Of a stretch of DNA of 64,000 nt, positions 22,908 to 30,733 are shown one piece after another. Each line of letters begins with the position of its first letter. Position 1 is the first letter of the stretch. The notes under the pieces were generated by a model. The model did no database searches and was not told the DNA's origin. It saw nothing but the letters and a program-made list of their open reading frames with translations. Position numbers and translations under genes: made by a program. The stretch is taken from positions 62,001 to 126,000 of the forward strand of contig CALMQX010000033.1 of assembly GCA_937873315.1 (NCBI GenBank), given 5' to 3'. The stretch is from an uncultured Nostocoides sp. (GTDB lineage Bacteria > Actinomycetota > Actinomycetes > Actinomycetales > Dermatophilaceae).

Positions 22908-25586
22908 ATGAGTCGGCTACTCCTGCTCGATGGCAACTCCCTGGCGTATCGCGCGTTCTTTGCGCTTCCAGCGGAGAACTTCTCGACGAGCACCGGCCAG
23001 CACACCAATGCCGTGTATGGCTTCACCGCCATGCTCATCAACGTCCTTCGCGACGAGCAGCCCACCCACGTCGCCGTGGCTTTCGACGTCTCGCGTCAGA
23101 CCTTCCGCTCCGAGGAATATGCCGAATACAAGGCCGGTCGTTCCTCGAGCCCCGCGGAGTTTAGCGGCCAGATCCCGCTGATGAAGGAGGTGCTCGACGC
23201 GCTGCGGATCCGCCACGTCGAGTTGCCGGGCTATGAGGCCGATGACGTGATTGCCACCTTGACCCGGCAAGCGGTCGAGGATGGCATGGAGGTGGTCATT
23301 TGCACCGGTGACCGCGACGCCTTCCAATTGGTGACGCAGACCGTCACCCTGTTGTACCCCGTCCGCGGCGTCTCCGAGGTGTGGCGGATGGACCCGGCGG
23401 CGGTGGAGGCGAAGTACCTCGTTCCGCCGCAGAGTTATAGCGATCTCGCCGCGCTGGTCGGGGAGTCCAGCGACAACCTGCCAGGGGTGCCGGGCGTTGG
23501 CCCCAAAACGGCGGCAAAGTGGATCAATCAGTACGGCGACCTGGCCGGCATCGTCGCTCACGTCGACGCCATCGGCGGCAAGGTCGGGGAGTCCTTGCGG
23601 GAGCACCTTGACCAGGTCTTGCGCAACCGTCGACTCAACCGGCTCGTCAGCGACCTAAGCCTTCCGCTGTCGCTGACGGACGCCGAGCGGGTGACCTGGG
23701 ATCGCGAGGAGGTGCATCGAGTCTTCGATGCCTTGGAGTTCCGCGTCCTGCGCGATCGGCTCTTCGCGACCTTCGACACGGCGCAGGACGAAGCCGAGGC
23801 GGGCTTCACCGTCGAGGGTGGGCCACTGAGCGACGAGGGTGTCATCGTGACCTTCGGTGATGGTTATGCCGGTGCCCGGCTTCCCGTCGGCCTGGCCGTG
23901 CTGGGCGCGCACTACCGCCTCGGCGCCGGAGATGCCGGCGCCATCGCCGTCGCTCCAGCGCACGGGGATGCGGCCTATATCGATCTCGCTGAGCTCGGGC
24001 CAGAGGCCGAGTCGGTGCTCGCTGCGTGGCTCGCGGATGCCTCGGCGCCGAAGGTCATGCACGAGGCCAAGGTGCAATTGCAGGGGCTTGCGGCCCGGGG
24101 GCTTCCGGTGGCGGGGCTGAGCGATGACACGGCCATCGCGGCCTACCTCGTGCGGCCCGATCAGCGCTCCTACGACCTCACGGATCTCGCGGTGCGATAC
24201 CTTGGCCGTGACCTTAGCCCACAGGAGCCGGCATTGGGCCAGGGCATGCTGGCCGTCGGCCTGGATGAGGACGCAGTCGCCAGCGAAGCCTTGGTGCGGG
24301 CCCGCAGCATCCTGGATCTCTCCGAGGCGCTCGCCTCCCAGGTCGCCAATGCGGGCGGCACGGACCTCCTGCACGAGCTCGAGTTGCCCCTGGTGCAGGT
24401 GCTCGCCGACATGGAGGCCACCGGGGTCGCCGTGGACGAGCCGGGTCTGCGCTCGCTCGAGGCGGACTTCGATGCCGCGGTTCGTGAGGCTCAGGAGGAT
24501 GCCTGGGATGCCATTGATCGCAGGGATGTCAACCTCGGTAGCCCCAAGCAGCTCCAAGAGGTTCTCTTCGAGCAGTTGGGCCTGCCCAAGACCCGTCGCA
24601 CCAAGACGGGATACACCACCGACGCCGACGCCCTGGCGGATTTGTATGCCAAGACCGAGCATCCCTTCCTGGAGTCGCTCTTGCGGCACCGAGACGCCAG
24701 CCGGTTGCGCGTGACGGTCGAGGGGCTGCTGAAGTCCATCGGCGGTGACGGGCGCATCCACACCACCTTCCTGCAGACCGTGGCGGCCACCGGGCGGCTG
24801 TCTTCGACCGACCCCAATCTGCAGAATGTCCCGATTCGCACGGAGGAGGGGCGGCGGATCCGTGAGGCCTTCATCGTCGGCGAGGCTTTCGAATCGCTGC
24901 TCTCGGCCGACTACAGCCAGATCGAGATGCGGATCATGGCGCATCTCTCCGGCGACGAGGGCTTGATCGAGGCCTTCCGCAGTGGCGAGGATCTGCACCG
25001 CTTTGTCGGCTCACGCGTCTTCGGCGTGCCCCCCACCGAGGTGACCTCAGCCATGCGCAGCAAGGTCAAGGCCATGAGTTACGGCCTGGCCTACGGTCTG
25101 TCAGCCTTTGGCCTGTCCAAGCAACTGGGCATCACCACCGGCGAGGCCCAGGGCCTGATGGATGAGTACTTTGAACGCTTCGGTGGCGTGCGGGACTACC
25201 TGCGTGACGTCGTTGCCCAGGCGAGAGCGACCGGTTACACCGAGACCATGCTGGGGCGCCGCCGGTATCTGCCCGATCTGACCAGCGACAACCGGCAGCG
25301 TCGCGAGATGGCCGAGCGGATGGCCCTGAATGCGCCGATCCAGGGCTCCGCGGCGGACATCATCAAGCGCGCCATGCTTGGAGTGGACCGGGCCTTGCGC
25401 TCTGCTGGCGTGCGCTCACGGATGCTGCTCCAAGTGCATGACGAGCTCGTCCTTGAGGTCGCCCCCGGAGAGCGTGAGCAGGTCGAAGAGCTGGTGCGTA
25501 CCCAGATGGGCGCGGCGGTAGCGATGGACGTGCCGCTCGAGGTCAGCATCGGCATCGGCCGTACCTGGCACGACGCGGCGCACTGA
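22908..25586 (+). CDS. polA: DNA polymerase I
   Basis: Pol I fills gaps in repair and Okazaki-fragment processing. The 892-residue protein has an N-terminal 5'-3' exonuclease/flap domain ('LLLDGNSLAYRAFFAL', 'GYEADDVIATL', 'CTGDRDAFQLV', 'DNLPGVPGVGPKTAAKWI'). The 3'-5' exonuclease fold in the middle lacks the D-x-E metal ligands ('VIVTFGDGYAG'), so proofreading is not expected. The C-terminal polymerase domain carries 'TGRLSSTDPNLQNVPIRTEEGRRIREAF', 'SADYSQIEMRIMAHLSGD', the O-helix 'MRSKVKAMSYGLAYGLSAFG' and 'LLQVHDELVLEV'. Loss of proofreading residues is usual in actinobacteria. Confidence 0.97.
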   Translation: MSRLLLLDGNSLAYRAFFALPAENFSTSTGQHTNAVYGFTAMLINVLRDEQPTHVAVAFDVSRQTFRSEEYAEYKAGRSSSPAEFSGQIPLMKEVLDALRIRHVELPGYEADDVIATLTRQAVEDGMEVVICTGDRDAFQLVTQTVTLLYPVRGVSEVWRMDPAAVEAKYLVPPQSYSDLAALVGESSDNLPGVPGVGPKTAAKWINQYGDLAGIVAHVDAIGGKVGESLREHLDQVLRNRRLNRLVSDLSLPLSLTDAERVTWDREEVHRVFDALEFRVLRDRLFATFDTAQDEAEAGFTVEGGPLSDEGVIVTFGDGYAGARLPVGLAVLGAHYRLGAGDAGAIAVAPAHGDAAYIDLAELGPEAESVLAAWLADASAPKVMHEAKVQLQGLAARGLPVAGLSDDTAIAAYLVRPDQRSYDLTDLAVRYLGRDLSPQEPALGQGMLAVGLDEDAVASEALVRARSILDLSEALASQVANAGGTDLLHELELPLVQVLADMEATGVAVDEPGLRSLEADFDAAVREAQEDAWDAIDRRDVNLGSPKQLQEVLFEQLGLPKTRRTKTGYTTDADALADLYAKTEHPFLESLLRHRDASRLRVTVEGLLKSIGGDGRIHTTFLQTVAATGRLSSTDPNLQNVPIRTEEGRRIREAFIVGEAFESLLSADYSQIEMRIMAHLSGDEGLIEAFRSGEDLHRFVGSRVFGVPPTEVTSAMRSKVKAMSYGLAYGLSAFGLSKQLGITTGEAQGLMDEYFERFGGVRDYLRDVVAQARATGYTETMLGRRRYLPDLTSDNRQRREMAERMALNAPIQGSAADIIKRAMLGVDRALRSAGVRSRMLLQVHDELVLEVAPGEREQVEELVRTQMGAAVAMDVPLEVSIGIGRTWHDAAH

Positions 25587-25590
25587 CCGC

Positions 25591-26910
25591 TCAGCGCACG
25601 CCGGGTTGCTCGGGGGAGGAGACGTCCTCGGCCAGCGGCGTTGGCAGGTCCGCGCTCGGCTCGCCCGCGGGTGCCGGCAACACGATGAGGATGACGGCCA
25701 AGACCACCAGCACGGCAACGTCGATACCCAGTTTCAGCACCAGCAACTCGGCCACGGTGTCCACCATGGTCGCCGCCGCGACCGTCGCCACAAGCCCGGC
25801 CCACAAGACCAGAACTGCCCGCGGGTGCCGGCCGGCGAGCGCGCCATAGACGAGCAGTTGGATCATGGCCAGGACCGTGCCGAGCAGCGCAAAAACCCAG
25901 AGCAGCGGTCTGACTTCAGCGTATGCCGTGCCCCCCACGAACTCTTGAGCGAGGCCCGATAGGAGCGCGACACCGCTGCTGGCTGCCACGCCCACCCCCA
26001 GGACGGTGGCTAGGCCGAGCACATGCAGCCGCCGACCACCTTGAGATCGGGCCATCGAGGGAAAGAGCACGATAACGACGAACTGCGGGAGGAAGAGCAC
26101 CGCCTTGGTGAGGACCAATCCCGAGGAATACAAGCCAGCCTCGTGCGCCGGCAGCAAGGCACGCGCGATCAGGACGTCGACATTGGAGAGCGCGAAAAAC
26201 GCGAAGAGCGCATGCGAACTGTGCATGATCTCTCGCAGGATGCTGCCTCGTTCCCATGGCATCCACGCCGACGGAGGTTCGGCACCGACCGGGGCTCTGC
26301 CGATGGTGCGTTGGGGGTGCGCGAGCGCCCAGACACCAACCACCACCGGGGCTATGGCCGCCACGGCAACCCCGATCAGCGCAGCCGCCGCCGACCGATG
26401 AACGCCGAGGGCGAGCAGCCCAAAGGCGAGCCGGCCAATGCCCATGGCGGCGTAGACCAGGGCCAGGGAGGACCACCGCTGTTCGCCTTGCAGAATCCCG
26501 GCCTGGCCACCCATGATGCAGAGCAGGGCGGCGGCCACGGCCATGGCGATTGCGCCCCAGATCGAGTCCAGGCGGAGGACCTGATTGAGCACGGGCGCAA
26601 GGAGCAGGCCGATCACCAGGACCGCCGCGGCGGCCATTCGGGTTGCCGAGAGGATCCGATGCTCCAACTCCGGGCGGGACTGCTCGCTGGTGGCCACGCG
26701 ACGGGCCCCGGTGGCCTGCAAGGCGAGCGAAACGACATTGACCACGATCAGCACGCCGAGCAGCGAAGAGAACTGGCCGAACTGGTCAGGGCCGAGGAGC
26801 CGCGCCGCCGCCAGGGTCAGGCCGTAGGTCGTCACATTCATCACGGCGATCGCCGCGGCGACGAGGAGGCCGCCGGTCAGTTTCTCGCGGGTGATCCGCC
26901 GTCGGGGCAC
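25591..26910 (-). CDS. Polysaccharide flippase-like membrane protein (MOP superfamily)
   Basis: The 439-residue protein has about twelve transmembrane helices. It begins 'KLTGGLLVAAAIAVMNVTTYGLTLAAARLLGPDQFGQFSSLLGVLIVV', which matches the N-terminal signature of Wzx/MOP flippases (AARLLGPxxFG). These move lipid-linked glycans across the membrane, fitting the glycosyltransferases downstream. The GTG start is preceded by a -10 hexamer 6 nt away. It is convergent with polA, with a 4-bp gap. Confidence 0.82.
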   Translation of the reverse strand: MPRRRITREKLTGGLLVAAAIAVMNVTTYGLTLAAARLLGPDQFGQFSSLLGVLIVVNVVSLALQATGARRVATSEQSRPELEHRILSATRMAAAAVLVIGLLLAPVLNQVLRLDSIWGAIAMAVAAALLCIMGGQAGILQGEQRWSSLALVYAAMGIGRLAFGLLALGVHRSAAAALIGVAVAAIAPVVVGVWALAHPQRTIGRAPVGAEPPSAWMPWERGSILREIMHSSHALFAFFALSNVDVLIARALLPAHEAGLYSSGLVLTKAVLFLPQFVVIVLFPSMARSQGGRRLHVLGLATVLGVGVAASSGVALLSGLAQEFVGGTAYAEVRPLLWVFALLGTVLAMIQLLVYGALAGRHPRAVLVLWAGLVATVAAATMVDTVAELLVLKLGIDVAVLVVLAVILIVLPAPAGEPSADLPTPLAEDVSSPEQPGVR

Positions 26911-26916
26911 CGCCGC

Positions 26917-26922
26917 AGACTA
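26917..26922 (-). promoter_or_regulatory. -10 hexamer of leaderless flippase gene
   Basis: On the minus strand TAGTCT ends 6 nt before the GTG at 26910. Confidence 0.5.
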
Positions 26923-26941
26923 CCAGCCAGTAGGCGGGCGC

Positions 26942-27643
26942 TTAGTAGGGATCGAAGCGATCGGTGTGCCCCAGTCGAGCGGCGACTCCCCGAGCCCGCA
27001 GGCGCAGAAGCACCTTGATCCCGACATTGCGCATCCACCACGGCAATTCACCCAGGAAGGCCCTTGTACTCGACGCGGTGGGCGGGGCGAGGATGAAACT
27101 GGCCAGTGATCCGGTGCGACCGGCATACCGCAGTGTTCGGTCCGTGGCCAGATGGCGGATGAGTGCGGTCGTCACACCGATCGAGGAGAACGCATCGTGC
27201 ACGAGGACCTGGCCCCCTGGGGCCAGGAAGCGGGCCCACCTCAGGTCCCGAAGGCAGGACCAGTAATCGTGCTTGCCGTCGATATAGAGCAGGCCGATCG
27301 GCAAATTCCAGCGCGCATATACGTCCTGGCTGCGAGCCGCCTTCAGCTCGACCCGGTCGCTCAGCCCGGTGCGCGCCAGGGCCGCCTCGAAGTCACGCCG
27401 GGCCGCGTCGCCATCAAAGAGCCGGCCGGTCACGAAGGGGTCGATCGCCACGACCTGCCGGCCGCCACCGCCGCCCGCCAACACGACGGTGGAACGGCCC
27501 CTATGGGAGCCGATCTCGACGATGGGTGCAGCCGTCGGCGCCTGTTGAGCGGCCGAGAACAGGACGCGGGCCTGATCCTGGGTCAGCCAGCCCGGGATCG
27601 GGTCGACCTGCGGCCACAGCGTGTCGAAAGAGGTGTGCTCCAT
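26942..27643 (-). CDS. Class I SAM-dependent methyltransferase (Methyltransf_24-like)
   Basis: The 233-residue protein has the SAM-binding loop 'IVEIGSHRGRSTVVLAGG', an acidic strand end 'VVAIDPF' and 'GLLYIDGKHDYWSCLRDLRWARFLAPGGQVLVHDAF'. The latter is characteristic of the Methyltransf_24 group, often found in glycan or natural-product clusters. The acceptor is unknown; methylation of a surface sugar is the contextual guess. It shares a 68-bp divergent region with the next membrane-protein gene. Confidence 0.8.
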   Translation of the reverse strand: MEHTSFDTLWPQVDPIPGWLTQDQARVLFSAAQQAPTAAPIVEIGSHRGRSTVVLAGGGGGRQVVAIDPFVTGRLFDGDAARRDFEAALARTGLSDRVELKAARSQDVYARWNLPIGLLYIDGKHDYWSCLRDLRWARFLAPGGQVLVHDAFSSIGVTTALIRHLATDRTLRYAGRTGSLASFILAPPTASSTRAFLGELPWWMRNVGIKVLLRLRARGVAARLGHTDRFDPY

Positions 27644-27668
27644 GGGCTTTCTGCCAGCAGGGACGGGC

Positions 27669-27674
27669 TAGGGT
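27669..27674 (+). promoter_or_regulatory. -10 hexamer of 573-residue membrane protein gene
   Basis: TAGGGT would start transcription near 27681. A leader of about 30 nt carries a good ribosome site, GGGAGG at 27702-27707, before the GTG at 27712. This is one of the few leadered genes here. Confidence 0.45.
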
Positions 27675-27711
27675 AGCGCTCGTTCGGTGCCCTTAAGCAT
27701 AGGGAGGACTG

Positions 27712-29433
27712 GTGCAGCTCCGCGCTCGACGTGCGCTGCCTGTCGACCTCTGGGCGCTGGTGCTGACCCTGGCCTTCACCTGGCCGCTGTGGCAATCCGG
27801 CGGCTACCCACTCGCCCGTGACCTGGTGTTCACGCCGGCGATCCCGTTACGGCCGGAAACCCTGGGCCTCGGCACGGCTGCGCCACGGGCGGTCCCTTTG
27901 GACGCCGTGGTCGCGATCCTCGGGTTCGCCGTGGATGGCGCCGTGCTCGCAAGGGTGGCCATCGCGGGCGCGCTGGTGCTCGCCGGCATGGGCATGCATC
28001 GCCTCATCCCCAGGGCCGACTGGATCGCCCGCGCCACGGTGGCCGGCTTCGCCATCTGGAACCCCTATGTCGCCGAACGGCTGGCGTTGGGTCAGTGGGC
28101 CTTGCTGCTCGCGTATGCCGCGCTGCCGTGGCTCGTCCTGGGCATGACCCGTGGCGGGGCCGCGGCCATCGTCGCACCGCTGGCTCTGGCCTCGCTCACT
28201 CCCACCGGGGGGCTGCTGGCGCTCGCCACCGTGATCGCGATGGCTTTGCCGGCCGCCCACGAGGGGCGGGCGCGGCTGCGCGCTGTCGGGTTGGCGATCC
28301 TGGCACAGTTGCCCTGGATCGTCCCGTCACTGCTCTCGTCGGCGGCCACTACGTCCGATGCCGCCGGGCTGTCGGCCTTTGCGGCCCGGTCGGAGTTCGG
28401 GGGTTCTGCCTACCTCAGTTTGTGGGGTTTCGGCGGGATCTGGGATGCGCAAAGCGTGCCCGCCAGCCGCAGTGGTTGGCTCGGAGTTCTCAGCGCGCTG
28501 GTGGGCCTGGTGGGGGTGCTCTGGTTCGCCAAGCGGGGAGCGAGGATGAGCCTGGTCGCTGTGCGCCAGTGCCCGGCGCTGGTCGTCCTCGCTCTGGGTT
28601 CGTGGCTGGTCGCCGGGCTCGGCTCGGTGAGCTTTCTGCAGCCGCTACTGGTGCGGCTCATCGATACGGTTCCCGGCTTTGGGTTGCTTCGGGATGGCCA
28701 GAAATGGCTAGCGCCCCTGGTCCTGGTCGGGGTGCTCGGTTGGGGGCTGTTCATCGACTCCGTGCTGGCCTACGTGAGACCTCGAGCCGCCGCCTGGGTG
28801 CCATTGCTGGCTGCCTTGGCCATTATGGGGCCGCTGGTCTTGCTCCCCGATGCCACGGTGGTGGTTCATCGCACCCTTGCCCCCGTGCGCTATCCGGCCG
28901 AAGTCGCCGCCATTTCTGCGGCGGTTCGCGATTCCGATGGCGCGGTCGCGGTCGGGCCGTGGCGGCTCTATCGTCGGCTGGGTTGGGCCGGGCCGGCCGG
29001 GGTCTACGATCCGGCCAGCCGACTCCTGGATGCCCGAGTGGTGACCGATGACCGGCTCCTGGTCGGGGGCACCTCGATAGCGGGGGAGGACCCGTATGCC
29101 GCGGCCGTGGGACAGGCCCTGGCGGCGCCCAGCCCGCACCGGCCCGCCGACCTGTCTCGCCTGGGGGTGCGCTGGGTCTTGGTCCATCGCGATGGGAATG
29201 ATGCCGAACTTCTGCGCAACGAACTCGTCGCAGAAGGGGGCCGGGTGGTCGTGGGTGGCCGTTGGCTCGAACTCATCGAGGTGAGCTCACATCCTGCGGC
29301 GGCACCCGCCCCATCGTCCGCCGAGGTGGCCGCGATAGCCGGCCTGGATCTCGCCGTGGCGCTCCTGCTTGTCGGCACGTGGTTGGCCGGGAGATTTCCT
29401 CGGCGACGAAGCGCCGATATCCCCGACAGATAA
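27712..29433 (+). CDS. Large integral membrane protein, possible GT-C-type glycosyltransferase
   Basis: The 573-residue protein has roughly twelve to thirteen hydrophobic helices. A conspicuous stretch 'WNPYVAERLALGQWALLLAYAALPW' lies near residues 118-142, and a hydrophilic region with 'GPWRLYRRLGWAGPAGVYDPASRLLDARVV' lies before the last helix near the C terminus. The layout (multi-pass N-terminal region, extracytoplasmic C-terminal domain, single final helix) fits GT-C glycosyltransferases using polyprenyl-phosphate sugars, but I cannot name a family with certainty. It is followed by a DUF2613-like peptide gene, an arrangement also known beside mycobacterial aftD. Confidence 0.7.
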   Translation: MQLRARRALPVDLWALVLTLAFTWPLWQSGGYPLARDLVFTPAIPLRPETLGLGTAAPRAVPLDAVVAILGFAVDGAVLARVAIAGALVLAGMGMHRLIPRADWIARATVAGFAIWNPYVAERLALGQWALLLAYAALPWLVLGMTRGGAAAIVAPLALASLTPTGGLLALATVIAMALPAAHEGRARLRAVGLAILAQLPWIVPSLLSSAATTSDAAGLSAFAARSEFGGSAYLSLWGFGGIWDAQSVPASRSGWLGVLSALVGLVGVLWFAKRGARMSLVAVRQCPALVVLALGSWLVAGLGSVSFLQPLLVRLIDTVPGFGLLRDGQKWLAPLVLVGVLGWGLFIDSVLAYVRPRAAAWVPLLAALAIMGPLVLLPDATVVVHRTLAPVRYPAEVAAISAAVRDSDGAVAVGPWRLYRRLGWAGPAGVYDPASRLLDARVVTDDRLLVGGTSIAGEDPYAAAVGQALAAPSPHRPADLSRLGVRWVLVHRDGNDAELLRNELVAEGGRVVVGGRWLELIEVSSHPAAAPAPSSAEVAAIAGLDLAVALLLVGTWLAGRFPRRRSADIPDR

Positions 29434-29485
29434 GCACCCGCTCTGTTAGACTCCGTTGACTCTCCACCCACGACAGAGGGACCTC

Positions 29486-29626
29486 ATGATCAGCAACGTC
29501 GTCGCCCCCGCGGTCACCGGCATCATTCTCGCGCTGGTGAGCCTGTTCGGGCTGGTCTCCTCGCAGACCGCTGCACCTGACAAGAACCCGGCCTCCTCGG
29601 AGATCATCGTCTACGGCGACAAGTAA
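29486..29626 (+). CDS. Small secreted/membrane peptide, probably DUF2613 family
   Basis: The 46-residue peptide starts MISNVVAPAVTG, has one hydrophobic segment (about residues 8-26), then 'SSQTAAPDKNPASSE' and a C-terminal 'IIVYGDK'. The pattern of N-terminal xVxPA, one helix and a C-terminal VYG is that of DUF2613, small actinobacterial secreted proteins. AGAGGG at about 29475-29480 is the ribosome site. The gene is 52 bp after the large membrane protein and probably cotranscribed with it. The function is unknown. Confidence 0.65.
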   Translation: MISNVVAPAVTGIILALVSLFGLVSSQTAAPDKNPASSEIIVYGDK

Positions 29627-29635
29627 CTCATCACT

Positions 29636-30733
29636 TCAGGTTGCCCGCGCCTTCTCGAGCACGTGCTCGAAGGCGCGGGCACTGTTGTCCCAGTCCAAGG
29701 TTCCTGCCCACGCCCTCGCTGCCTCCGACGTCGCGGCGAGCGGGAGTGAGCCGTTGAGCACGGACCGGGTCAGCGCGACAAGATCATCAAAATCCTCGGC
29801 CAGCCAGCCGGTGACGCCATCGTGCACCGACTCGCGAAGGCCCCCACTCGATCGGTAGCCGATGGTCGGGGTGCCCTGGGCGGCCGCCTCGAGGACCACG
29901 AGCCCCCACCCTTCTTTGACCGAGGGCAGCAGCTGAACCGTGGCCGCGGCCAGCAGGACGTCACGCTGGGCATCGTCCACGTGGCCATGGAAGGTCACGA
30001 TGTCGTCCAGATTCCAATCCCGGCTGTGCTCACGCAAATGCGCTCGCCACCAGCCATCACCGACGATGTCCACCCGTAGGCTCGGGAACTCCGAACGCAG
30101 GGCCCGAGCGACGAGCAAGATATGTTCGATCTGCTTATGCGGCACCAGCCGAGACACCACGATCAGCCGTGGGCCGGCCTGGGCTTCGCCTCCAGGGAGG
30201 GCTGGGTGGCTCGTCAACCCATTGCGTACGACGCTGATCGACTCGGGCGCAATGCCGAGCGCCTCAAGGTCGGAACGGGTCGACTCCGATACGGCGATGT
30301 GGGGGATGGCTCGGTAGAGCCGCGGCGTGACCCGAGACTCGATGAACCAGCCGAAACGACCACGCCAGTCCGGGTAGATGATCTGCCACTGCTCGCGGTG
30401 GACGTGATGCACCAGCGCCACCACACCTGAGCGCCGCGCCAGGACAGACCAAAAGGGCAAGCCATTGATGACGTCGACCACGACATCCCGCTCTCGCCGG
30501 GTCCGCAGCACCGCGGCCAGACCGTGCAGATACACAGTGAGGCGACCGCCCCGCCGTCGGTAGAGGACGCCGTCGCGGACGACGCGCTGCGGGCCCGCGT
30601 CAGGACGAGAGGTGGCAATGGTCACGGCATGACCTCGCTCGACCAGTCTGCGCGCAACCTCGTGGACGTACACCTCGGAACCCCCGCCATCGCGATGGTC
30701 GCGGTCCCGCCAGCTGAGGATAAGGACCTTCAC
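29636..30733 (-). CDS. Glycosyltransferase family 4
   Basis: The 365-residue protein has the GT-B fold of GT4 enzymes. The N-terminal 'VLILSWRDRDHRDGGGSEVYVHEVARRLVERGH' is the acceptor side. The C-terminal half has 'RLIVVSRLVPHKQIEHIL' and the donor-binding 'LPSVKEGWGLVVLEAAAQGTPTIGY' with the E-x7-E pair. It transfers a nucleotide-activated sugar in the cytoplasm. The GTG at 30733 overlaps the stop of the upstream membrane gene by 4 bp (GTGA), making it the last gene of a three-gene minus-strand operon. Confidence 0.9.
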   Translation of the reverse strand: MKVLILSWRDRDHRDGGGSEVYVHEVARRLVERGHAVTIATSRPDAGPQRVVRDGVLYRRRGGRLTVYLHGLAAVLRTRRERDVVVDVINGLPFWSVLARRSGVVALVHHVHREQWQIIYPDWRGRFGWFIESRVTPRLYRAIPHIAVSESTRSDLEALGIAPESISVVRNGLTSHPALPGGEAQAGPRLIVVSRLVPHKQIEHILLVARALRSEFPSLRVDIVGDGWWRAHLREHSRDWNLDDIVTFHGHVDDAQRDVLLAAATVQLLPSVKEGWGLVVLEAAAQGTPTIGYRSSGGLRESVHDGVTGWLAEDFDDLVALTRSVLNGSLPLAATSEAARAWAGTLDWDNSARAFEHVLEKARAT

